From Atherix ibis (lineage: Eukaryota; Arthropoda; Insecta; Diptera; Athericidae), in contig OY282605.1 of the NCBI GenBank assembly GCA_958298945.1, positions 111,658,267-111,722,266 of the forward strand: DNA of 64,000 nt. The letters run 5' to 3'. Both the position numbers and the translations under genes were made by a program. Below the pieces are notes generated by a model. The model saw only the letters and a program-made list of their open reading frames with translations. It was not told the DNA's origin and did not search any database. Positions 49,301 through 61,400 of this stretch are shown here, piece by piece (position 1 is the stretch's first letter; each line of letters opens with the position of its first letter).

Positions 49301-52300
49301 TAATAATCGTAATAGTACTGATACAAGTAATAATAATAAGATGAAGTGTGCTGCTTGTAATAAAATTAATCAAACAAAAACCTCGAGACGAGCATAGCAG
49401 AACAAAGGAAATTATCGTTTCTTATGAGTATTTTGACTGACAACACAATATACCACAGAGATAAATAAATCATATATAAGTTGTGCGCTTGTTATGTTAC
49501 ATTATGACCCCGACCACCGTCATGAGTGGAAAGTAATGCCCCCCCACGATAGATACGCATAAACAAACGCCCATATTATCCTATAGATTCATGGGGAGGC
49601 AAACGGTTTTGGCTGCTGTTTTTGATGCTATTACCTCCTAGAAAGGTTCGAGTCTCTAAGAAGACTAAAAAAGGTGTTTGTCGTACTACGAACGAATACT
49701 TGTACTTATTCAAAGCTATTGCAGATGTTTTTATATACATACATACATACATATTTGCATATTCTTATAGACTGCGCTTGGTATTAGCTACAGATTATCG
49801 TACTGAGAAATTGTAAAGTGCAAGAGGACGAAAGTGCTGAGGTAACCGAAGGCATTCGCGACAACATGAACTTGATGCGACTTCTAGAGTATCGTATCAA
49901 ACTGACCTGGGCATCAAAGATCGCTTTCTTGAAAATTGTACATGCACAATGTAAGTGTTCATGTATGGTATACCAAGCACAATAGTGCAATCCAATATAG
50001 CCAATATAAATAATATGTGAACTGGTGGCAGCAGCCGAAGGCTATAATATCGATAACGGAGACGAACTAAAATCGCAGTGTAGTCGTGTTTTGATTCTCA
50101 TTGATTGTTATTATTTCTATATACATATGTGTATGTGTATATGTTACCTGAGTTTTTATGGTTTTCTTTGAGGTTTTAGCGTCTTTACTCGTAGTATTTT
50201 GATTTATTAATTTTATTATTATCATTTCTGCAAGTACCTGTATCCAGAGATTGGTGCAGATTGCAGACATTATAAAATGCGAATAGGAGAATAGGAATTT
50301 GAAATAGGAATGGGAAAGGAAATGGCACTGGGAATGGGAATGTGAGTTGGAATAGGTATGGAAATTGGTTATGTAGAAAATTCGAACATGAATGCTTCTG
50401 CCAATTGCTAGGACTAAACTTGGAAATAGTATGCACATTTGCATTATTTTCGAATAGTTTTCATGATTGGTGAATTTCCAGAAAGAAACACCGTGACCAT
50501 CACAGTGTGCTGGAACGAACCATACAGTGACCATTTGAAGTTTGGTATTTTGTCCTAGCGTGTACTTGGGGTGAACGGGTCATAGGCCTATCGTCTATCC
50601 GATGAGAAAGAATACCGGAACACGTGCGAATTTCTGTCATGGCTAGAAATGGGATTCGATTCAATTCAATACGATTTCCCTTCGAACTACATAAATCCTA
50701 GCTCCAGAGAGGTCATTCATTATGCAAGCATAGGAATTTTCAATTGCAAATGGCAATGCTCTTTGTTATGCCAATGCAATTTTTTTCTCCCATTTATACT
50801 TGTATGTATAAATTTTTTTTATTTTTTTATATAATATTTTAAAAACGTTTTACTTATTCTCAGTTATTCTTATTTCAAATTTATATATTTCTAAAAATGT
50901 AAACAAGGATCATGTGTGTGGTCATTTACAAGTATCATCGAATAAGAAGAGGATTTGCTATAAAAAAAAAATTGACTATGTTCTTCATTTTTTCTTCGTA
51001 ACTTTCGTATGGGTGCAATCGTTAAATTATGTGCGATCATTAATGTCGGTCGATCTAGTGTAGAAGAAAAGAAAATCAAATTTGAAGATAATTATTGTAC
51101 GCGGCGGAGTACATATCTTCTGCTAATCAGACCTGCTATGTTTTTGGTGTAGTTAAAATTGAAAATTTTTTAATTTTTTGTTCTGCTAAGTCACGCGCGT
51201 TTCTATGTATAATGGGTATGAACAAGTGATTCCTTCCCCTTGACTTTTTTTGAAATGTTCTCCTTTTCTGCTCGGTTAGTATTTATTTTATTATTGAAGA
51301 CTGAAAAACTTTAAATGTATACGAATATAATTAGTCATTTAGTTAATGATGGTTGGGTTTTTTTTTTCACCTATAACATGGTTGATTTTCTCTATATCAA
51401 CTATGGTGTTTTGTTTCTATTTTTTACGGTACAAAAACTAAAAATGAAATTATTTTTTCTTTGCGGTTCTATAGTCCTGCTAAGCATATACTTAGCAAAT
51501 CGTGCTGCCAGAGAGAAGACTCTAACGAAAGCAACACGATTCCGGATAGGATAGTGAACTGGCAACCGCAACAGCTAGAATGATGGTTTTACCGCCAGGT
51601 TCAATGATCGTCTTAGCAGGTTTTGAGAAATGTTACGATTTGTGTGTGTAACAGGTCCATTAGCAAAAAATGTTCATTTGGCTCAATCTGCATACTATCA
51701 TCTTCATTTATAGTATGGACACATGAAAGAATAAATTTTATGTATATATATTCGATAATTTCTAATATCCGTTTCTATGTTTATTTACATATATACGAGT
51801 CTATAAAAATGGCTATGTTGATCTGTGTCCATTGGCAATTCTTAACCAATCTCAAGTGCTATATTCGAGTTTCTACAAAATTTTAAGATACTTTTTTGTC
51901 TAAAAATCGAATAAGAAAAATTTTAGCAAGGAAAGGTTCAAAAAATATGAATGTTTAAAACTATAGGTACACACTACAGGTGGCATCGGTACTATAAGTA
52001 CGAATGAGGTACCCATTTTACTTTGTATTTTTTTTTCTAAATAAGATATGTTTTCAGATATACATATCAGTGGTTATTCGTATAATAGATTATGTGAAAA
52101 ATGTTTGTATGAACTAGAGGAGAGGAAAAAAAATGAAGACCTTTCATTGAACATGTCAGAGTTAAAGTCTTAAACGGTGCGGTGCGCTTTTCATATAGGC
52201 TACTTACTCTATGCAAAGTTCGAGGGCATTATTTTGAGTTATGCTATTTGAAGCGGTCAATGTGCGTCAATGAATGTTTATTTGGAAATGTATGAATGTA

Positions 52301-55300
52301 TGGATGCATGTGGCTATAAATTTATGATAGTATATATATAGTTTTGATTTAATTTGAAACGAAATGTCGTTTACCTTTCACCCAAAGCCAAACGCATTCT
52401 TTGTTTTTTATATTCATTTCGATTTTCGTGTTTGAAAATTCGTTTTCGTCTTCACTCAACTCTTTCTTTACACATATTCCTATTTATCTTCTTGAGGCAT
52501 TTTTTTGTTGTTGTTAGATACTAAATCTTCTTCTACTTTGCTGGAATTCAGTGATTCGAAAACGGTAAATTTATTTTGTTGAGTACGCACAACTTCGTGA
52601 TTTAGTTAAGATGGACCAGACCGCGCCAACTTTAGTGATCTTGACCACGAGGAAAACTATTGGACATCTAGTCGTATGTATTTACGTTTATATACCATTA
52701 TATTTGTATATAAATAAAAAAATGTTTGCAGCTCCAAATGGCAATTATCTTAGATGCTGGTGGACAACACACCTTCTTATATGTTATAAATTACTGAGTA
52801 AATAAAATAAGCTAAAATTTTGTATCAAATTAAACTGTACGATTTCGCATAATTATTATTAAGGATTTCTATTCGCTTGGTGATTTGCCTTTGCCCGTAG
52901 ATATATGCGCAAATGATTTATATTTCACCTGAACTGAACTTATCTGAAGTAAATTTGACTAATTTTGCAAAATAACATATATATTCGCGAGTATTGTGAG
53001 AACACATTAAAAATGACTATAATTCCAGGACATGCAGTATTCGCAAGTTTTATGTTACGAGTGAATAAATTCTATTACGCTATTATACGATATAATAAAA
53101 GTGGCAGTGTGAAACCGACTTTGGAAAAATACCTTGTCAAGTAACCGATGAAGTCAAACCAATTACAAATGGAAATAGAGCTGAATTTAAGGTAGGGCCT
53201 TTTATCTTACCATTCATTTATTTATTCTTTTCTTAAAAAGCAAGCGTTTGCCAATATAATAGCTTTAAGAGATTTTTTTCCCCAAACCGAGACACTACTG
53301 TATAGACTTAAGTCTATCTAAATCTATTTTTCTTCTACCGATTTCCCATTTTATATAGAATTATTCCAATTCTATTCTATTCAATATATTTTATTTATTT
53401 TGCCACATTTTATATAATATAACATAAATAAAAGTTGGGAATTTCCTTTTTTGTATTTTTTTTGTCAATAATTTATTCTTAGAATAGCTTTGATTTTAAA
53501 TATTCTATGTATTTTGTAGTATTATTTTTTTCTTTGTCTTATGTTACATTTTTCTTATGATAGATTTTATTTTTGTTGTTGTTGTTAAAAATTTACTATA
53601 AAAGTGGTTAGCAAAAACCTGATGGATAGAAATTATTTTTTTAAATAAATTAACAGAATTGAATTAGTTTCATATAAATGAATCGAAATGTAATTTAATT
53701 ATTTGAATATGGATTTTCTTGTTCATTTAAATTAACATATCCTGGCATATACCCGTAAATATGTACATACATAAATTTACTATGGCAAATTCTATTCAAA
53801 AAAAGGGTTTTTATTTATTATAATCATTTACTGGATTTTATTTATGGTTTTGTTCATTACTTCGATATTGTTTTTGTTGTCTGTATTTTCTTTAACAAAA
53901 AACATCTGAAGTAATAATAATAATCAAAGAAAAAATCGCAAATGACATTTATAGTTGGTAGCACTCCAATTCGATTAGTGAGCTTTATAATTATATTCTT
54001 GTAAAATTGGCATATAAATTATCTATATACCTATGTACCATACATATATGCCTCTTTATCTAAATATTCATAAAAGTATATGGTTAGAAACGATGATAAC
54101 TGGATGGGAATGAAATTTTGAAGCTACTATTAATGAGTTTTTTTTGTCTCATTGAAGTTACTATTAATGAGTCTTTTTTGTCTAGAATTTTTTTAAAAAG
54201 TATACGTATAGAAGACTGATTTTCATATTCTGAAAGATTTCTTCCTTTTGATAAGTACTTTATTTATAAAAATATTATAGAAAACTTGGATATTATTCAT
54301 AGATAATCTAAATAGATTATTGCTTTTTTTAAATAAACTAGAATAATATAAAGAATAGACGTTGATGTATATACATATATTATTTGAATAACTATTTAAC
54401 TCATTTAAACTAAATAAAATGTATTATTTACTTAATTAAAGCAAATTTGAATTGTCATTTGTCTGAAAATCAAGATACGCGGTGAAAGTTAACCAAAGCT
54501 TTTTGCTGTTTGTTTGTCAACCAATGAAACCTTACCACAGCAATTTAATGTGTTACTTATTTAGATAAGCACAATTTATATTTTTTATTTAAATCGGAGC
54601 GAGGGTTTTGTAAAATTTGTTTTTAAGAATAAAGTGAACAATTTTAAAATAAAAATATATTTATTCATGCTTATTAATAACTGTATACACATATATAATG
54701 AAAGTTAAAAATGAAAAGCTGTTTTTATATAAATTAATAATGTTGCTAAACATTTATAATTGATGGTCCTTGTTAAGAATTAATTACTCAGCATAACCAA
54801 GCTGGTCCAATCACGCACATTCAACTATTACAATAAATAATTATATTTGGAAAAAAAAATTGTAAATTCTCTGCCTATAAATATTTTAATCTTAAATATT
54901 AGTAATATAAATGACAAAAATCAACATATCGATTTTAAGTAATCATAAAAATTTATTCGCATTCAAATTTTAGTCGTGCATAAAGAATTGATTGAGTTCA
55001 GTGTGACAAAGCTATATAATCAATATTCTTTGAAAATTATGAACCAAAAATATGGTTATGTTGATTGTTTATTGCATATTTTTGTAATGGCACATAAATT
55101 TTTTTATGATTCAATACTTTTTTAAACTGATACATTATCTAAATTTGTTCTTAATATGTTTTATACACTTTTATAGAGGCAAAAGTAAAGTTATAATAAA
55201 AAAATTTCGTATTTTATGTTATTGACTATTGAGCAGAAATATTTATGATATTTTTTTAAAATTGTTATTTCTTATGATTTTTAATAAAAGAAATTTATTT

Positions 55301-55404
55301 AAATAGTACTTACCAGCTCTACAGATAATAGCTAGTGATATAACTGTGAGCAGTTGTAAGAGGGTCGAGCTGAGTCCAAATGGACCCGATCTCGTTTTCA
55401 GCAT
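22225..55404 (-). CDS. Tnc: Tenectin (apical extracellular-matrix integrin ligand)
   Basis: Coding exons on the minus strand: 55404-55314, 41735-41697, 30158-30102, 29497-29190, 29120-28973, 28892-22937 and 22321-22225, about 2231 codons in consistent phase. Order: signal peptide; two von Willebrand C (VWC) modules; a VWC with RGD at about residue 277 (CMRGDIVC); a half module; about 1,600 residues dominated by Glu, Lys, Asp and His; two C-terminal VWC modules. Drosophila Tenectin is a secreted mucin-like protein of epithelial lumens that binds PS2 integrin through RGD and sets tube diameter; module layout, RGD and signal peptide fit. Here the central domain is polyampholytic instead of Pro/Thr/Ser-rich. 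An acceptor just before the ATG (about 55413) implies an untranslated exon further upstream. Confidence 0.85.
22322..22936 (-). other. Last Tnc intron
   Basis: A 615-bp intron, GTAAGT to TTTCAG. Unlike the other introns it contains a GC-richer, coding-like block (22575-22802) and a short minus-strand ORF starting MSLNILVLLALQIGF at 22471, which resembles a signal peptide but has no supported continuation. Confidence 0.6.
22575..22802 (-). other. Coding-like ORF in last Tnc intron (possible alternative terminal exon)
   Basis: The minus-strand frame ends ..PTILYASPVAQYEQELLREP, then FSYYGTPG..ISKFPI and TAA. Its third codon positions are GC-rich compared with the AT-rich intron. A weak acceptor (ACCAATAG, next base about 22811) would place it in phase with the Tnc donor at 22936, giving an isoform with a truncated last VWC. 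There is no good pyrimidine tract, so a decayed insertion is also possible. Confidence 0.35.
22937..28892 (-). CDS. Tnc: Tnc giant exon: RGD-VWC, acidic repeat domain, C-terminal VWC
   Basis: A 5956-bp exon without a stop. In order: a Thr/Pro linker; VWC with RGD (28707-28699 codes Arg-Gly-Asp); an acidic Ser/Thr linker with a SerGly site; a half VWC (CLFNGVTYSNNSAVPSLSKC to CENVPCEDK, near 27890-27770); then the long Glu/Lys/Asp/His domain with short Thr/Ser islands (about 27750-23400). A His-rich hinge (HKPHHSHQTTHSPHQQ) follows, then VWC CRYGGKLFVSAQQIP..CCPRYECP and the start of the last VWC (CHIQGQSYKVGE). It begins at an AG|ATCGTGATG acceptor. Confidence 0.9.
26400..27250 (-). repeat. 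21-bp minisatellite coding (EHEKEEE)n-type heptads
   Basis: Minus-strand translation gives dozens of near-repeats such as EEHEKDEEHEKDEEHEKD and EEHEKEEEHEKE, a 7-residue (21-nt) unit with Glu, His and Lys at fixed positions. The units vary, so the array has been expanding and diverging. The absence of hydrophobic residues argues against a classical coiled coil; a single charged helix or a disordered polyampholyte is likelier. Long plus-strand ORFs across this array are a by-product of the codon pattern. Confidence 0.9.
28973..29120 (-). CDS. Tnc: Tnc exon: second VWC module, 3' part
   Basis: Encodes VPSNPQKPCELCYC, ATSCIVQECTLHVEGCQP and VCCPVRYNC, then GTATGT. With the preceding exon it forms a full VWC module (CSIDDKFYPEGAQ..). 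Confidence 0.9.
29190..29497 (-). CDS. Tnc: Tnc exon: first VWC module
   Basis: Encodes GCYYNYNYYNEGDRI, EPCLNCTCHNRMLMC, CPFTKPIGQDC and CCPVITC (VWC1), a linker, and the start of VWC2. The intron after it (29189-29121) is 69 bp and has no stop in frame, so retention would add 23 residues without truncating the protein. Confidence 0.9.
30102..30158 (-). CDS. Tnc: Tnc small exon, candidate cassette
   Basis: Flanked by TATTTTAG and a GTAATC donor, 57 nt long and phase-symmetric, encoding RANSAHAINQQPKTYPIS. Codon third positions are C-rich within an AT-rich intron. Its inclusion or skipping keeps the frame between exons 41735-41697 and 29497-29190. Confidence 0.55.
30159..32180. other. Tnc intron sequence
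   Basis: AT-rich intron, no exon or element recognised apart from short low-complexity tracts. Confidence 0.5.
32181..33463 (+). mobile_element. DD41D-type Tc1/mariner transposon in a Tnc intron
   Basis: The termini GAGTTTTCCAATAAGAGTGA (32181 on) and the complement of GGGTTTTCCAAAAGGAGTGA (ending at 33463) match over about 30 bp with few mismatches. TA lies at 32179-32180 and 33464-33465. Length 1283 bp. It sits antisense to Tnc. Confidence 0.85.
32271..33361 (+). pseudogene. DD41D transposase, two stops and one frameshift
   Basis: From MERYTQEQRLQIIQFYYQN a helix-turn-helix region leads to IIFSDEAHFYL (first catalytic Asp), FQQDGATCYTPRATSELL (second Asp) and PPKSCDFTPLDISCGV (third Asp). 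Forty-one residues separate the last two, hence DD41D. Stops are at about 32574 and 32790. Near 33170 the frame shifts, and the tail (WGYLKSLVFSNKPDSLQAL to RSRGGHLIDVLFRT) continues to 33361. The related C-terminal fragment at 6778-6983 belongs to a similar element. Confidence 0.85.
34960..35430. promoter_or_regulatory. GC-richer intronic island, candidate enhancer
   Basis: Base composition is close to balanced, against about 25-30% GC around it, with no open frame of note. Such islands in large fly introns are often conserved enhancers. The call rests on composition only. Confidence 0.25.
39900..40352 (-). CDS. Candidate nested gene: 150-residue Cys-containing, possibly secreted ORF
   Basis: Not recognised. 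A single minus-strand ORF of 150 codons opens MQTCLYKLIMYLRFTRIFLL, with a hydrophobic start ending near ..LAIISCAA that could be a signal peptide or anchor. The rest has several Cys, three N-glycosylation sequons (NTS, NLT, NQT) and segments with C-rich third positions (YNDYMNPPDNTSCPVNK). An ORF of this length is unlikely by chance in such AT-rich DNA. A second coding-like frame (MRNCVRFDLNYSTYHVHGPG, 39927-39745) overlaps its end, so the true protein may continue there after a frameshift, or the gene may be decaying. It lies in a Tnc intron on the same strand. Confidence 0.35.
   Translation of the reverse strand: MQTCLYKLIMYLRFTRIFLLYIIIYSYLRDTLYLAIISCAAMRDDNIYIFSYNDYMNPPDNTSCPVNKIQLICFYNYYVVSRIMGYYFFIVNNLTINTVGKCFKLSEIAAGIFPYNQTESCGSIEFKNVDLIIFSITKLIDRCAIVFVLI
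41697..41735 (-). CDS. Tnc: Tnc exon 2 (39 nt)
   Basis: TTTTACAG acceptor, 39 nt, GTGAGT donor. Encodes APVHENTELDHTT following the signal peptide exon, in phase on both sides. Confidence 0.8.
45010..45720. promoter_or_regulatory. GC-richer intronic island, candidate enhancer
   Basis: About 700 bp of mixed composition in the large Tnc intron, without sustained coding frame. Composition-based call. Confidence 0.22.
49265..49345. repeat. (TAA)n microsatellite
   Basis: Nine or so TAA/AAT triplets, then degenerate GTAATAATC units and another short TAATAATAA run. Confidence 0.85.
50279..50376 (+). repeat. GGAATG/GGAATA purine-rich imperfect repeat
   Basis: Repeated GGAATGGGAA-like words on the plus strand. 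On the minus strand they translate into a Ser/His/Phe-rich low-complexity stretch. Confidence 0.65.
54120..54187 (+). repeat. 34-bp tandem duplication
   Basis: GAAGCTACTATTAATGAGTT.. at 54120 is followed directly by GAAGTTACTATTAATGAGTC.. at 54154, both ending in TTTTTTGTCT. Confidence 0.85.
55314..55404 (-). CDS. Tnc: Tnc first coding exon (signal peptide)
   Basis: ATG at 55404. The sequence MLKTRSGPFGLSSTLLQLLT continues VISLAIICRA: a basic start, a hydrophobic core and small residues, i.e. a signal peptide. The GTAAGT donor follows 55314. TTTTTTCAG lies just before the ATG, so the ATG is in an internal exon. Confidence 0.8.
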
Positions 55405-55412
55405 TCTGAATT

Positions 55413-58400
55413 CTGAAAAAATAATAAAAATAATTTGTTAGCAAAATATTTAACTTTACTTATATTTAATAATGTATACACGTATATATTTAAATAATGT
55501 TTGTTATATTTTTTATAAGTACTGTTTATTAGTATTTATAGAAAATTTACAATTTATATAGATTTATTTTTTTAAATTTTTGCATAGTAAACTTTATTAA
55601 AACGTGAATAATTTGAATAATATTAAAAATGTAAGAATTAGGAAGTTATTAAACTTTTATTAATATTTGTTTTCCAAATATTATTTTTTAAAAAAAAACT
55701 CAATAAATATTTTTCATCTTTAATTAAACATTTTTCCTAATCATCATTTATTTATTAAAATATATTAGGTGAAAAAAGTAATGGATGAAAATAGTATGAT
55801 AAATAGTTAAAATAATGCGGAAACTTTGTTGAAATGCAAAATCATTATTCAAATTATTTCGTAATAATTTATAATATTAAACAAAGCTGAACAAAACAGA
55901 CAGAAAAAAGGAAAATAAACTCAACTCAATTTTGGAGATATTGTAAATATATTTTTTCTATATTTGAAATAAATTTATCATTTATTATTTAATAGTATTG
56001 CTAATTTCCTAAAAAGAAATGGGAAATTTTAAAGGAATAAATCAATTAAGTAAATTTTGATATTCTATTTCCGGATAAACATCAATTATCTACTGTCATT
56101 TTATTACTATACTAAGCAGTTAACTGCTATCGGCGCTACTATTATTTTTACCACCCATTATTCTGCTACCACTCATTCGAAAAGATCAATCAATAATAAA
56201 ATAGCTGCCGTTAGTTTTATTACGACTTTTGTGGTAACTATTGATGGGTGCTTGGGTTCTTGTTGGCGATAGTATTACTACTCGTACTGTAATTTAATGG
56301 TTGTTGTCATTGCTGCCACTGAATTGCGCATGTCATTAAAACTGTTTGAATATAAACTAACGAGAAAATGGACACGGAAAATATTTTATTAGACAATTGA
56401 TTTACTATAAGATTTATAGTCGTATTAAGAAATTAGTCAAAGAAAGAAGATATAATAAATTGAATAATATAAATATACCGTATTATCTTGCTATGTCCAT
56501 TTAATTTATTAGATATTTATGTTAGGTTTTTATTTAATTTTTCATAGTCTAATATAAAAATTAAGTTGTATGATTTCATTTTTATTTTAGTGTATTTTAT
56601 ATTCAATACCTTATCGAAAACTTCATATTTCAGCAAAAAGAATCAAGTAATTTAATAGTAATTATTAAAAATTATAAATAAAAAGAAAGCACGCCGATCA
56701 GTAAGATCAAGACTATGTACTATTAACTAAATTAATAAGAAAAAGAAATATTTCAATTATTATGACTTTACGGATTTAAAAATTTTAATTTATTATTTAT
56801 TGTAAAGAATACAATAAAAGTTATCTAAGAAAATACGTTATAAAGTGATTTGATTCTTTTAACATTTTTTTAAACTAAAATAAAAAAAGTATATTCATAA
56901 ATTTTGATTTTTAAATTCGCCATTACTTAATATATTATTTCAGTCTTTAAAGAATCGTTTAAAATACCTTCATAAGCCTTTTATCAAAAATTATGATTTT
57001 GAAATTCTGAAATTTTCTGGTAAACGAAGGAAATACAATTTTTATTTTTCTATAATATCATCTAAGAGATTAATGTTAATTAATATGTAAAGATTTTTAA
57101 TAAATTAAATGGTTTTCCTTATTTACAAAGTTTTTTGCTATCGAAATATTGAGTAAAATGTTCAAATCACAAAGTTCAACAATCTTAGTCAGGCAATTTA
57201 ATTAATTTTGTTTTTACGATCAAAATTTATGTATTTTCCTATTAAATTAATTATAAATATTGTGTTTTCTTTGTTTTTCTTCTTTAGTTATAGACATAAG
57301 TATTTTTTTTCAGAATATTATTTATAATATATTTTGAAGAATAAAAATAATGAATAAATTTTGTGAATTTTATGTTCTTTTCAATTTTTTAAATAAGAAA
57401 TATTATGCGAATTGTTCATCTTATTTTATATGAAATGGCGGTTAATTTGTTTACAAAAAGCATAACTAATTAATTGGTTATACTAAGCAGATAAGCATTC
57501 TTCAAAGGTCGTTAGAGAATTGGCTTATGTTAATTTTTTACTCCAATTGAAATTGCCTTTTAAGTAGAAGAGACTTCTAATTTGAATTTCAAAGTAGAAC
57601 ACTTCGACATGAATTCGCTCTGCAAAGAACTCGACTGATGGGAAAAGAAGCATAAAAGTGAATTTAGATAAGATAAGAAGAAAAAAACCCTATCAATTTT
57701 ATCGATTTCGTAGTAGTTAAAAAATATTTTCTTTGAAAATTTCTCAAAGTGATAATCCATAGTTGATCACTAGTAGCAATACAAGCGCTTATGTAAATAT
57801 GTTTGTAAAAATATTTGAGTGCACTTATATTCATACATATTGATAGATGCACTGATGATTTGTGTGTTTACTACCTATGCTTGCATGATTGGTAAAATAT
57901 CATATTGGATTGCACAAAGTGAATATTTAATAATGAATTTAACGTTCTTTACCAATTCAGGCTCACCTCTGAGTGAAAACAAGAATTTTGTATGATGTTT
58001 GAAAAAGCCTTATTGAGTTTACGATGATAAAATCACTATCAACTTTTTTTCAAATTCAAAACGAATATGAAATCAAAGCCTTAAATTGAAACATGATGGC
58101 TGTGAAAAAAATTCATTTTAAAATCAACATACATATACATATGTATTTTCCTGCATTTCAATGTCAAATCTCATAAAAGCAAAGCATACTTGACCTATAA
58201 ATATATTGATTAAAATCAGATCACAAAATACTCAAGATGAGCACTATAAAAGTAGTTTTCGAATAAAATGAAGGTTTTTATACACTCGAAAATAATATTA
58301 ACGAGAGTCTGAATGAAAATCACTGAATACTTTATGTAAAACTTGTGCAAATGAGAGAATATCGTCAAGTGTTAAGAATTTAACACTCCAAATAGATGGC

Positions 58401-61400
58401 AGAAGGTTACAGTGACCCCGAAATGGGTAGAATACAATTGATTTTAACAAAACTTCCGTTTAATAGGTGCAAAAGTCAATATGAACAAGCTGTCCTTATA
58501 AATATATATGTTTCTATTAAAAGCATATATTTTTTAAATTATTTTTTCAATAACAATATTATAAAATTTCAAATACGAAAAAAGCACAACCATTAATAGT
58601 TTCAATTATTTTTTTTTCCTTTTTATATAAAATTAAAAAGTCATTAATAATAATATTTTCATTTCGGTATAGTTCAATCGTGTATATATAATATTTATTC
58701 GATTTACACAAAGTCTATAATGCCTTGAAAACTTATGGAAAAAAAACTCTGAAAATTTGTTTGTTTAAAAAAATTTCCTTTTAGAAAATTTGCTGATTCT
58801 TTAAGCCATGTACAAGTACTTTCTTCACATTTGGAGATGAAATTTCGATGAAATCAAAATAATTTCTCTGACGTGATTTCTGAAAATGATTGTTTTTTTT
58901 GAGTACATACTTGTACTTTTGCTTTGGACATAGCTCTCCACGTTCATCATCTCATTCATCTTCAACATAATTTTTTCTAACTTATTCATTTTTCCCATTC
59001 AAAAGAATTTCTCTAAAACGTTTTCAATTATTTTAATTGAAATTTTTATCTTTGTCTAAATTGTAAGTTACATTTTGCACAAAACTTCTAACAAGGTCAA
59101 GATTGGGGGTCAACATTTAGAATGTTTACTTTATTTTTATTTTATGGTTTTTTGTTGTCTTTTAAATAAGCTCTTTCATTTGCTTTGAGGTATACTTTCG
59201 ATGCCGAAACTTTTGCAATGCACATGAAGAATTTAGGAAGAGCAGTAATAGCGGTCATAGCAGCCGCAGCGATATCAGCGGTAATAGCAATAGCAATATC
59301 GCTAGAAACAATAAGTAAAGCATCAACAACACTAATGAAAACATTTGTAGCGACACAAATGTTACTTACAAAAAACTCAACAGCAACCAAATTAGAAAAG
59401 GGGATAAATCTTTAATTCTTATGTCAATATACATATGGCTGTGTTCATATACTTAAGAAAGAGAAGAGAACAAATAGACGTGAGAGTGAGAGCATACGGC
59501 AAATGTCAGTGTAAAGAAAATGGTGCCATTTAAAATTTATAGGTTAACTTAAAAGTTTTATTAATCAGTGATTTGCAATCAATCATTCACTGTTATTTAT
59601 ATTATTGTTAGATTTATTTATTCTGCGTTTCTCTCCCTCCCTTTTTCTCCTTCTGCTCTTTCTTTTATTAAGCATTATTCTCATTTAAGAAAAGAACTTT
59701 AACAATAATAGTTTAAAAAGAAATTTTTCATGCTTTCCAACGTTTGTCCTAATTTCTTATTGATGATAAAATACAATAAAAATAGGAAACACTTCCAAAA
59801 AAAAGAAAACAAATCATTTTATGTGGCGAAAGTGTTATATCTTCTTTATTTGATTTTGTATGTTATATACTGTTTTTTTTCTTCGCTTATTGTATCGCAT
59901 TGATATTTTTCAAATACTTACTATTAACAACATACACATGCATACACATATACCTAATTTGGAAACGTGTGAATATTCTTAACCATTTTCGGTATTTGAT
60001 ATGAACAGAAAAAGTTATAGGAAATCATGTTTATTCTTTAGAAACGGTTACATCATTAGGAAGATACTAACATAAACTCACTAAATAAATCTATCTCCCC
60101 AAGTGGCTGATTAGAAAAATTGATTTTAATCTCGAGAGGCTGATTAAAAAGAATTAAATCAAATAATTTTTATGGTAAATTTATACAAAGGTGTGTTTCT
60201 CAAACTGTTTTTGATTGCATATTATATGTGATTTTATGTAAATAGGAATCATTTGCACGCATTTTCAAATCGAGGCAAGAAAAAAAAGAGATAGATACAA
60301 AATAAAACTTAAGAAAATAAACAATAACGGATCATTGGAAGTAATGATCATAAGCGGTTGTGTTAATGAGTCTTAATGAATTCTTAAAATATATTTTTTA
60401 TTCATATTTATATTATCTTGTTGTGTCTTTTTTGATCCCCCATAATTTGACATATTTGTGATTGTATAAATATTTACTTTAATCAAAACTTTATTTTAAT
60501 AGGTTTATTATTATAAATTAGATTGATGAACAAAAATTTCTTTTTATGGTAATTTTCTTTTGTTTTATGAACGGAATACATAACCTAGAAAATTGATAAA
60601 ACTTTGTTCTTTTTTAAAATATTTTTAATATTTTAGGGCAATGACATTAGAATAAATAAAAATATTATAGTTATTTATTATCAATCTATAGAAGGATACA
60701 CGTGGTTTAGTACCGGCACTACTAGGTGTAATATGAGAATATTTGTGTTTTTATTTGCATATTGAACGACCGTAATAAATTCATGGAAAAATTATGCAAA
60801 AAAATACTGAATTAATTAAATATATAGAATGGACATTGTACATTTTACATAGCATTAAATAATTTTTTGAAGGAATGTTTTCTAATTTTTTTTTACATAC
60901 GAGTATATTCATTTTTTATTTCTATAAATTTCGATGGAAGAAATCATTTTAAATTTTTGCTTATACATTAAATTTATTGAAAGAAAAAAACATAAATTTG
61001 AATGCTCACGAAATGCAATCAGTTTTTGGTTTTTATCTCATTTTATTGTTTTAGTAAAAACAAAAATATTCAGTAGTGTGATAACAGCAAAATATTAAAA
61101 TTTTTTGATCGATAGTACAAAAAAAAACGGTTGAAAAAATTTATGCTAAAAGTAAATTTTCAATTAATATTGGAAGACGATATGCAAATATGGAATAGTT
61201 TTGTTTTTTTCCTTTTTTATTTTCAATATAAATTCAGATCATTTTATATGGCATTTTTAGCAATATACGAATATTTAAGAAATAATATAGAATTTAGGTT
61301 AAGTTTTGATTAAAAATTATAATTTTAAGAAAAATAGCAGTATTTTGTTTGTTATTGAACTTATTACATATCTTTTATAATATACAGTTTTGATTATTTG

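Larger units (their letters stand above)
41736..55313. other. Large Tnc intron
   Basis: A 13.6-kb AT-rich intron. GC-richer islands lie at about 42280-42560, 45010-45720, 49490-50640 and 51180-51700, and microsatellites at 49265-49345 and 49737-49753. No transposon with clear termini and no convincing gene were found; the 155-codon minus-strand ORF at 50067-50534 runs over a purine repeat and looks spurious. Confidence 0.5.

Noticed and set aside
50067..50534. 155-codon minus-strand ORF
   Set aside because: Its middle is a translation of a GGAATG purine repeat and its end of a dinucleotide-like tract (THTHMYI). It has no domain-like region and is probably chance.
52611..52805. Plus-strand ORF starting MDQTAPTLVILTTRKTIG
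   Set aside because: The first 25 codons look coding-like, but the rest is AT-rich noise. No acceptor or donor gives a sensible continuation, so it is left as part of intronic non-coding DNA.
59185..59415. Ala/Ile-rich ORF on plus and minus strands
   Set aside because: Both strands are open because of degenerate triplet repeats; there is no start context or splice support.
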